Made by a program: the position numbers and the translations under genes
Notes under the pieces: generated by a model
Database searches by the model: none
What the model saw: only the letters and a program-made list of their open reading frames with translations
Told to the model about the DNA's origin: nothing
Source of the DNA: CAZWRV01 sp964636325
GTDB lineage: Bacteria; Verrucomicrobiota; Lentisphaeria; Victivallales; GWF2-50-93
NCBI GenBank assembly: GCA_964636325.1
Contig: CAZWRV010000010.1
Location: 37,805-101,804 of the forward strand
Reading direction: 5' to 3'
Length of the DNA stretch: 64,000 nt
Shown: positions 8,121-14,432 of the stretch, one piece after another
Layout of the letters: the number at the start of each line of letters is the position of its first letter
How positions within the stretch are numbered: position 1 is the stretch's first letter

Positions 8121-8918
8121 ATGACCTACGAAGAACATCTGAACTTCCTCAGCCAGTTCACCGCACTTCAATTCCATTTCCTATGGAGATGGATGCGCCT
8201 CCATCCGGACGAGGATTTCCGCATGGCGCTCAGAAATAGGATCGACCTTTGCCGGAAGACCGATCCCGCCCCGAAGCACTATGACATCGCCTCCCTGGAC
8301 TTCACTCGCAAGGAATGGATCGACCTAGAAAATGAAATTGCTGCTTTATACGCTGACAGAAAGAGCCGCGAATCGGCGTCAGAATTCGAGGATAAGGCCA
8401 TGTCCAAGGCGGCTCCAGCAATTGCGAAATTCGCAAAGCTTACCTATGGCAGCACCGCGAAATTCGCAGAATACCAGTGCGGAAGCCTGAAATACGATCT
8501 CCCGAACAAGAATACTCCGCCGCGGGCGGCCACATTCCACATCGGCAACGCGATCGCCCCGAAAAGCATCTTCGAGGACCGTTCCTACCTCGTGGCCTGC
8601 TTCAACGACCTGATGGACAAGACGGAAAAGGAGTTCGGGGCGGACACACTGCAGACGGACACCTGGCTCAACTCGCTCCCCAAATGGCTCGAATATTTTC
8701 CCCAGGAATGGCGCGACAACCTGACCCCGGAGAACAAGGACGTGCAGTGGCACTTCGGCTTCTGGGGCCAGTTCATCTCCGCCAAGGGCGATCTCAACAT
8801 GAAATATGCCAGCATCCTGCGCGAGACCGGCCAGTTCCCGTTCTGGCCGAGAGGCTCCCGCTGCTCCTTCAAGGCCATGCGCAGACACCTTGCGAAATTC
8901 GCAGCCGGTACCCAATAG
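8121..8918 (+). CDS. hypothetical protein, partner of the DUF4838 gene
   Basis: A 265-residue soluble protein rich in aromatic residues and lysine, with no signal peptide or membrane segment. The ATG sits four bases after the DUF4838 stop with AAAAGG upstream, so it is co-transcribed and probably functionally linked. Recurring features are W/F-rich stretches (FHFLWRWMRLHPDEDF, DVQWHFGFWGQF). I do not recognise the family and see no catalytic signature. The larger frame that opens at 7755 has no support in its first 122 codons. Confidence 0.7.
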   Translation: MTYEEHLNFLSQFTALQFHFLWRWMRLHPDEDFRMALRNRIDLCRKTDPAPKHYDIASLDFTRKEWIDLENEIAALYADRKSRESASEFEDKAMSKAAPAIAKFAKLTYGSTAKFAEYQCGSLKYDLPNKNTPPRAATFHIGNAIAPKSIFEDRSYLVACFNDLMDKTEKEFGADTLQTDTWLNSLPKWLEYFPQEWRDNLTPENKDVQWHFGFWGQFISAKGDLNMKYASILRETGQFPFWPRGSRCSFKAMRRHLAKFAAGTQ

Positions 8919-9158
8919 CCAATTATCAGCAAAACTTTTCTCTCACAAAGGCACGAAGTCACAAAGTGGTGAATGAATAGTTAGTCATACATATAACCGC
9001 TATAAAGCAGAATCAATGATCCATGTGTCCTTCATGTCCAAAGGCGCAAAAAAGGAATATCTGCGGCGATACCAGGACAGGCTTATGACGTTAAGATAAT
9101 GGCAAATAAGGCCTTGGTCTATGTCGTTAGCACAATAACAACTTGGGAGAAGTAAGGT
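8919..9158. other. intergenic region with possible transposase scrap
   Basis: About 240 bases with no complete gene. A short frame at 9016-9099 encodes MSKGAKKEYLRRYQDRLMTLR near its end, which looks like the first residues of IS481/integrase-type proteins, followed at once by a stop. The evidence is weak. Confidence 0.25.
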
Positions 9159-9479
9159 ATGGGGATCGTTCCTAGCACAAGAGACATTGCCGAAATGCCT
9201 GTTTCGAAGGAGAACTTGAGAGCGCTCTTCGAATATCTCGACCGAACCGCAATGACAGGACATGAGTGTGACCACTCCTTCTCGTTAACAAAATCATTCT
9301 TAAGGGAGAAACAACTGCCCGAAGACACAATTATGCCTTGGCTGAGCAAACATGGTGCGGGATGTGATTGCGAAGTCATGTTCAATGTTGCAGGAGACTG
9401 GGCTGATGTTGTCGGTTATGCTGCTCCGGACGAAGAGGAGAATGGCCGCTCCCTCTCCCAAGATAAGAAGCCTTGGTGA
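9159..9479 (+). CDS. DUF2695 family protein
   Basis: A 106-residue protein matching the small DUF2695 pattern: a helix (VSKENLRALFEYLD), then CDHSFSLTKSFLRE at about 37-50 and a C-terminal LSKHGAGCDCEVMFNVAGDW at about 62-81. The conserved Cys/His residues (CDH and CDCEV) suggest metal binding; no function is established. The start is an ATG after GGGAGAAG. It stands alone on the plus strand between intergenic debris and the convergent URO-D-like gene. Confidence 0.75.
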   Translation: MGIVPSTRDIAEMPVSKENLRALFEYLDRTAMTGHECDHSFSLTKSFLREKQLPEDTIMPWLSKHGAGCDCEVMFNVAGDWADVVGYAAPDEEENGRSLSQDKKPW

Positions 9480-9603
9480 AAATTCTGGTAGGAGCTCACA
9501 ATAAAGCTAGTGTTGCTTCGCATAACATCGGGTTCGCCGGTATTGTTAAAATCCTATGGATGAGAAGATTAGAAAACGCAAGGCTGCTTTCATGGCAGTC
9601 CCT

Positions 9604-9632
9604 TTCATAGCGGGCGGATCGGGAAATCTGAA
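9604..9632 (-). repeat. family R element, one-end fragment (copy E)
   Basis: TTCATAGCGGGCGGATCGGG followed by AAATCTGAA matches the end of copy C (36575-36602). The other end is not recognisable. It lies 12 bases past the stop of the minus-strand gene at 9645. Confidence 0.6.
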
Positions 9633-9644
9633 TACAGGCTAAGC

Positions 9645-10769
9645 TCACTCCCGCATTGCCTCGTCGGTGAAGGCGAGGCAGTTTTGGAGCGGGGTGTCGG
9701 CGAGGACGTCGTCGCTGAGGCCGAAGATGTGGCGCCAGCCGCGGGTCTCTTCGCGGATGCGGCAGACGTCGGCGCGTACGTCGTCCGGTGTTCCCTGCAG
9801 GAGGATGTTGAGGGGCATGTTGCCCTTGGTGATGATCTTCGGGTCGAGCCGTTCACGGGCCCATTTGAGCGAGGGCAGGTTGCCGACGGGCGGTTCGGAG
9901 AGGGTTTCGAAGACGTCGGGCTTCAGATCGTTGTAAATTCCGGCCTCTAGGAGAATCTTGACTTTTCCGCACGAGTGCCATAGGATGAATCCATCCATTC
10001 CGCGCCAGATCTTGAAGATCTCCCTGGTGTCCTCGACCACATAGTTCTTGATGAAGTCGGGCGAGACCCATTCTGTTCCGTCGACGCAGTAGAAGAGGTA
10101 GTCGAAGCCGGCCTTGCGGAGCGTGACGATCTGTTTGAGTGTGAATTCCATTGTTGCCTTGCGGAGCTCCTCGCATGCGTCCGGCCAGTCGGCCATGTGG
10201 TAGAACATGTTGTCGCGGTCGACCGAGCATATCGGGGCGCCGATCCACGTGCCCAGGACCCCCCGGCCGCCTATGGCGCGCCTGAGCTCCTGCCCCTGCG
10301 CCACAGCAGCATCCTCGTCGTAGTCGGCGCGCCGCCTTACGACCCAGGCCATCCGCCTGTAGTCCTCTTCGGTCTCTAGCATCGGTTTTATGACGTGGTT
10401 TGTGAGCTGCTGCTCGTTGACGCTTGTCAGGTCGCCGAACGGCGTGGAGATGCGTGTTTCAGTCCGTGTGACACCGTTTTCTATCGTGCTGGCGCTTTTC
10501 GGCGCGATATCCTTGTCACGGGCCGCTAAGTCTATGCCGGCGAGGAAGGACGGCGTCCAGCCGCAGGTTCCGGCCATCGCCATCTGTTCAGAGACATAAT
10601 GCCAGCGGTACCCCTGCGGAAAGGGATCGGGCTCCTGGAAGGGCCAGCGGTAAGGGATGCTGAGCCGCCACGAGTCGCAGAGCGGGCTTACGAAAGGGCC
10701 GACATCTTCTCCTTTGAGCAGCGCCTGCCAGCGCTCGCGTCCGGACGACTTTACGGATGAAGCTTGCAT
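9645..10769 (-). CDS. uroporphyrinogen decarboxylase-like (URO-D fold) protein
   Basis: A 374-residue second URO-D-superfamily protein, clearly different from the one at 4023. Visible family features are SVKSSGRERWQALLKGEDVGPF at the N-terminus, GVLGTWIGAPICSVDRDNM, DYLFYCVDGTEWVSPDFIKNY and FILWHSCGKVKILLEAG at about 255-275 (the conserved HSCG), then ITKGNMPLNILLQGTPDDVRADV. The HSCG motif is found in the corrinoid/methyltransferase-like branch and may ligate zinc. The start is the ATG at 10769; a perfect inverted repeat lies just upstream. It is probably catabolic. The substrate is unknown. Confidence 0.85.
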   Translation of the reverse strand: MQASSVKSSGRERWQALLKGEDVGPFVSPLCDSWRLSIPYRWPFQEPDPFPQGYRWHYVSEQMAMAGTCGWTPSFLAGIDLAARDKDIAPKSASTIENGVTRTETRISTPFGDLTSVNEQQLTNHVIKPMLETEEDYRRMAWVVRRRADYDEDAAVAQGQELRRAIGGRGVLGTWIGAPICSVDRDNMFYHMADWPDACEELRKATMEFTLKQIVTLRKAGFDYLFYCVDGTEWVSPDFIKNYVVEDTREIFKIWRGMDGFILWHSCGKVKILLEAGIYNDLKPDVFETLSEPPVGNLPSLKWARERLDPKIITKGNMPLNILLQGTPDDVRADVCRIREETRGWRHIFGLSDDVLADTPLQNCLAFTDEAMRE

Positions 10770-10800
10770 GATTTTATGTGTCTCCTGAATCTTATTTTCA

Positions 10801-10852
10801 GAACTTTGTCCTGAACTAAACTCGCAATCCTCCGTAGTTCAGGACAAAGTTC
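10801..10852. repeat. perfect 18-bp inverted repeat upstream of the URO-D-like gene
   Basis: GAACTTTGTCCTGAACTA at 10801-10818 and its exact complement at 10835-10852 are separated by 16 bases; a third partial copy (GTTCAGGATAAAGTTC) follows immediately. It lies 32 bases upstream of the start at 10769 and could be an operator or a repeat element. The rest of the 10770-11050 gap contains an ATG-less frame and an AGTAGTTTGCG motif also seen near 22.5 kb. Confidence 0.6.
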
Positions 10853-11050
10853 AGGATAAAGTTCCTTTGCCCCAAAAGTAGTTTGCGACATCCCTGGCGC
10901 AAAAAACAGATCATGGCCACCCTCGTATGCGGAGTTCCGATCTTTGCGCTCGGAGATCGCAAGCTACTTGCGCGTCTTGCTGCGAAACTACGAACGAGCG
11001 TGCTTAGGCGTTTTGTAATTTGCTCCACTCCCTATTGGAGTTCAAGGAGC

Positions 11051-12349
11051 TCATCTGAATATCATTCTGATGATGCAGTATGCCGCGAGGTTGAACGCGA
11101 CTAGGATTATGGAAGGCTTGAACAGTGTTTTTATGCTGTGTGCCAGGTCGGTCTTGAAGTGCTCGTTGGTGACTATGAGGCAGATGTGGACGGGGGAGAG
11201 AATCATTCCGACGTAACCGAATCCGTATGCCATGAAGACGGTTGAGAGGAGCATTCCCATGGTAGGATTTTCGCCGAGCAGGCCCATGACGACGGGGAAA
11301 CTTGCGCCTACGAATCCGAACGCGACGCCGGTGGTCATCCCGCATATGAAGGGGACAAGCATCATCAGGACGACCCTTGGGATGCCGAACTCGGTGATTT
11401 CGCCGCTTATCCTGCCGACGACGGGGGTGCCGTCCGGCATCCTGCCCTCTATGAAGGCGCCGTATGCGACGACGAGCAGAACCAGGCCGACCATGACGAA
11501 CACTGACTTGTCGAACACTATTTTCTTCCAGACGCCGAGTCCGGCCGGCCTCTGGATCTGCAGCGTTGCCAGCGCGGCGACCAGGGCGACCGCCATCGGG
11601 GCGAACTTGCTCGCTTCCGACAGCTTCGGGAGGAAAATCCTTGCAAGGGCGTAGACCACGAGTATGGCGATTATCGGAGAGAGGAGCTTCGCCAGAGCCA
11701 AGGCCGATGCCTTGTCGAAGGGATGCTTTTCGGCATGGTCTTCAGAAGGGACCTTGCTAAGGAAGAAGAAATAGCCTATTGCGACCGATGCGAAGCTCAT
11801 CGGTATCTGCAGGAGCATGAACTGCCAGGTTTCAAGCGTGGAAAGCTGGTTGGCCAGGATCACTCCGGGGTAGAGCGGCCACCAGTATTCCCAGATGTGC
11901 CGGAACCAGTAGTTCATCTGCGTCTTGAGCATAGGATCTATGCTCCTTCCCTCGTCGCAGTCGTCGACCAGCGGCGCGGAGAAGATTGCGCCCCCGGGCA
12001 TGGGAAGAAAGCCGACGATGGCGGGCAGGACGGCCATCGCCTTGCCCCTCGACAGGCGCGCCTTTATCAGATCCACGACCGTCCTCATGCTTCCAGTGTG
12101 CGACATCAGGGCGCTCAGATACAGTATCTGGATTATCACCAGCATCAGGAGGATGGTGCCCGGCGAGACAAACTTGTCGGCGACTAGTCGGGCGGCCGCC
12201 AAGGGGGAATATCCGATCCATAGCGCAAGCACGGCCGTCCCGGCGAAAAGCGGAAAGAACAAGGTCTTGAAGAACCTGCTCAGGACGATTATCGCCAGAA
12301 GCGAGGCCAAAACTCTGGCGAGCACGGGAATTTCAAGGAATGAAGGCAT
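11051..12349 (-). CDS. DUF401 family integral membrane protein (permease-like)
   Basis: A 432-residue multi-pass inner-membrane protein with about ten to eleven predicted helices. Conserved landmarks are the GFLPMPGGAIFSAPLVDD loop at about residues 110-127, NYWFRHIWEYWWPLYPGVIL at about 143-162, and a C-terminal GYVGMILSPVHICLIVTNEHF. These place it in DUF401, related to the ion-transporter/GntP-type permeases. The substrate is unknown. I start at the ATG at 12349 because the upstream codons to 12466 are encoded by a repeat-rich leader. It is divergent from the PHP gene and probably transports an organic anion used by nearby catabolic enzymes (inference). Confidence 0.82.
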   Translation of the reverse strand: MPSFLEIPVLARVLASLLAIIVLSRFFKTLFFPLFAGTAVLALWIGYSPLAAARLVADKFVSPGTILLMLVIIQILYLSALMSHTGSMRTVVDLIKARLSRGKAMAVLPAIVGFLPMPGGAIFSAPLVDDCDEGRSIDPMLKTQMNYWFRHIWEYWWPLYPGVILANQLSTLETWQFMLLQIPMSFASVAIGYFFFLSKVPSEDHAEKHPFDKASALALAKLLSPIIAILVVYALARIFLPKLSEASKFAPMAVALVAALATLQIQRPAGLGVWKKIVFDKSVFVMVGLVLLVVAYGAFIEGRMPDGTPVVGRISGEITEFGIPRVVLMMLVPFICGMTTGVAFGFVGASFPVVMGLLGENPTMGMLLSTVFMAYGFGYVGMILSPVHICLIVTNEHFKTDLAHSIKTLFKPSIILVAFNLAAYCIIRMIFR

Positions 12350-12384
12350 ATATTCCCAAACGGATACCAGGTGACGGATGCCAG

Positions 12385-12412
12385 ATTTCAGATGGCGGAT
12401 TTCAGATGGCGG
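12385..12412. repeat. two tandem 14-bp units between divergent genes
   Basis: ATTTCAGATGGCGG occurs twice head to tail, flanked by GGATACC on both sides, between the divergent DUF401 and PHP genes. It could be a regulator site or a simple duplication. Confidence 0.5.
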
Positions 12413-12426
12413 ATACCTGAAAACGG

Positions 12427-13185
12427 GTGAAAAAACATAAGATTGTCGATTTTGAGGCAGTTTCAACCGGGCAGATTATGAAAATAGGAGAGGAAGATAA
12501 GGGTGGGCGGCTGAAGTGCGACTTCCACCTCCACACTTCGGACGATCCCGTGGACCATATCTGCCACAGCTTCGAGACATTGGTTGCGAACGCTGCGGAG
12601 CTCGGATATGACGTCCTCTGCGTGACGAACCACAACGTTGTTTCGCACACCCCTGAGCATGCGAAGTTCGCGGAATCGAAGGGCATCCTCCTGATCCCCG
12701 GCGTCGAAATATACGTCAAGGGGAAACACGTGGTCATAATCAACGCCCCCAAGGAGGCCGAGAAGGTCTCGGATTTCGAGGGCTTGGGGAGCCTGAGGGC
12801 CGGGCATCCCGAAATCTTCGTCATGGCGCCGCATCCGTATTATCCGAAGGGTCACTGCCTGGGCAAGCTCCTTGACGAGCACATCGGGCTCTTCGACGGG
12901 ATCGAATACTGCCATTACTACGTGAGCATCTTCAACATTTTCAATGCAAGGGCGGCGAGGACTGCGAGGAAATCCGGCAGGACGCTTGTCGGCAACTCGG
13001 ACACTCACGACATGCGGCAGTTCGCTAGCACCTACTCGCTGGTTGACTCGGAAAAGGACATCTCGTCCGTCGTTTCGGCGCTCAAGCAGGGGCGGGTCGA
13101 AGTGGTCAGCTCGCCTCTCTCGATCAGAACCTGTCTGGAGCTGATCGGCCCTGTCGGGAAACAGAGGAGATATATACTCCTTTAG
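12427..13185 (+). CDS. PHP-domain metal-dependent phosphoesterase
   Basis: A 252-residue protein of the polymerase-and-histidinol-phosphatase (PHP) superfamily. The metal-binding motifs appear in order: CDFHLHTSDDP (about 32-42), VTNHN (about 68-72), PGVEIY (about 92-97), APHPYYP (about 137-143) and GNSDTHD (about 192-198), so the trinuclear metal site looks complete. It probably hydrolyses a small phosphoester; the substrate is unknown. The start is uncertain: a GTG at 12427 with a poor ribosome site, or the ATG 51 bases later (MKIGEEDKGG), which leaves all motifs intact. The stop codon lies inside a TATACTCCTTTAGG sequence shared with the palindrome at 42653. Confidence 0.85.
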   Translation: MKKHKIVDFEAVSTGQIMKIGEEDKGGRLKCDFHLHTSDDPVDHICHSFETLVANAAELGYDVLCVTNHNVVSHTPEHAKFAESKGILLIPGVEIYVKGKHVVIINAPKEAEKVSDFEGLGSLRAGHPEIFVMAPHPYYPKGHCLGKLLDEHIGLFDGIEYCHYYVSIFNIFNARAARTARKSGRTLVGNSDTHDMRQFASTYSLVDSEKDISSVVSALKQGRVEVVSSPLSIRTCLELIGPVGKQRRYILL

Positions 13186-13252
13186 GTTGAATATGCGGCC
13201 GTCAGGAGCTATTTTTGCACAGGATTTGAAAACATAAGCTAAGGGAGTCGTT

Positions 13253-13729
13253 ATGAAGAGGATTATTTGTGCTGTGGCGGCTCTGGCGCTTTTTTCCGCG
13301 GGCCTCTGCGCCGGGGAAATCTGGCAGACCGACTTCAAGAAGGCATCCGAGGAGGCGAAGGCCGCAAAAAAGTTCATGGTTCTGGACTTTTCCGGATCCG
13401 ACTGGTGCGGCTGGTGCAAAAAGCTTGACGCGGAAGTCTTCAGCACCAAGGAGTTCAAGGAATACGCAGAGAAGAACCTTGTCTGCGTTCTCCTGGATTT
13501 CCCCCGTTCAAAGGAGCAGAGCGACGAGCTGAAGAAGCAGAACAAGGAGCTCGCCGGGAAATACAAGATCAGGGGATACCCCACGGTGCTTGTCCTCAGC
13601 CCGGACGGCGAACTTGTCGAAACCACCGGCTATCAGGACGGCGGCGGCGCCAAGTATGTGGAGTATCTGAAGGGAGTCATCGAAAAATTCCAGAAGAAGG
13701 CCGGCGAGGCTGAAAGCAAGGGTAAATAG
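13253..13729 (+). CDS. secreted thioredoxin-fold protein
   Basis: A 158-residue protein with a classical signal peptide (MKRIICAVAALALFSAGLCA, cleavage expected after residue 20) and a thioredoxin_7-like domain. The active site is WCGWC, with C52 and C55 in GSDWCGWCKKLDAEVF. The cis-proline region is IRGYPTVLVLSPDG at about 102-115. It is expected in the periplasm or on the outer envelope as a disulfide oxidoreductase, possibly a reductant for exported or metal-binding proteins. AAGGGAG precedes the ATG. It is followed after eight bases by the DUF374 acyltransferase gene, so the two are probably one transcript. Confidence 0.88.
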   Translation: MKRIICAVAALALFSAGLCAGEIWQTDFKKASEEAKAAKKFMVLDFSGSDWCGWCKKLDAEVFSTKEFKEYAEKNLVCVLLDFPRSKEQSDELKKQNKELAGKYKIRGYPTVLVLSPDGELVETTGYQDGGGAKYVEYLKGVIEKFQKKAGEAESKGK

Positions 13730-13737
13730 GCCACGGC

Positions 13738-14394
13738 ATGGCCTGGTTCAAGAAGAGATTCCGGCAGATCAAGAAGCTTCCCGACTGGGTCTTCATGCCC
13801 CTGGTGCTGCTGGTCAAGATCATGAAGTCCTGCATGCGGACTGAGGTTCGCGATCCGTTCAATGCTGCCGATCCGGCGAAGTTCCCGTATGTCACCGTGA
13901 CCTGGCACAACAGGCTGCTTTTCTTCCCGGCAATGTTTCCGTATGAAATCAGGCGGCGGACATCGGCGGTCATCAGCGCCTCCCGCGACGGCCAGTATGT
14001 GGCGGACGTCGCGAGGCTTTTCGGCCTGGAAGTCATCAGGGGCTCGTCATACAGGCGCGGGGCTGGCGCCCTCTCGGAGGCGTTCGACTATCTCGCCAGA
14101 GGCTACAACGTCAGCATCACCCCCGACGGGCCCCGCGGCCCCAAATACACCATGAGCAACGGCCCGGTCATTCTCGCAAGCAAGACCGGTTTCCCAGTCC
14201 TGCCAATCGCCGTGAACTCATCCAGTTACTGGGAGATCAAAAGCTGGGACCGGTTCAGGATACCCAAGCCCTGGGCCAAGGTCACGCTTGTCCTCGGCGA
14301 ACCGATAAAAGTCCCCCCTAACCTCTCCGACGAGGACATGGAGAAGTGGCGCAAGATACTCGAGGACAAGCTCAAGGAAGTGAGCATGGATTGA
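13738..14394 (+). CDS. DUF374 family lysophospholipid acyltransferase
   Basis: A 218-residue protein of the DUF374/LPLAT family, related to PlsC and LpxL acyltransferases and acting on membrane lipids or lipid A precursors. Visible hallmarks are VTVTWHNRLLFFP at about 51-63 (the catalytic histidine lies in WHNR rather than the PlsC HxxxxD), SASRDGQYVADVARLFG, a GSSYRRGAGAL segment, and the family-typical TPDGPRGPKYTMSNG at about 128-142. It has a basic amphipathic N-terminus with one hydrophobic segment (about 18-32). It converges on secA with a 38-base gap and no obvious terminator. Confidence 0.88.
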   Translation: MAWFKKRFRQIKKLPDWVFMPLVLLVKIMKSCMRTEVRDPFNAADPAKFPYVTVTWHNRLLFFPAMFPYEIRRRTSAVISASRDGQYVADVARLFGLEVIRGSSYRRGAGALSEAFDYLARGYNVSITPDGPRGPKYTMSNGPVILASKTGFPVLPIAVNSSSYWEIKSWDRFRIPKPWAKVTLVLGEPIKVPPNLSDEDMEKWRKILEDKLKEVSMD

Positions 14395-14432
14395 ACCTAA
14401 TTGCCGCAGTTGAAAATATGCTTTATAAATCT

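Noticed and set aside
10816..11028. 70-codon minus-strand frame upstream of the URO-D-like gene
   Set aside because: Part of it is the inverted repeat at 10801; there is no ribosome site or recognisable motif.
12463..13626. 387-codon minus-strand frame over the PHP and thioredoxin genes
   Set aside because: Both plus-strand genes have complete catalytic motifs; the minus frame has none.
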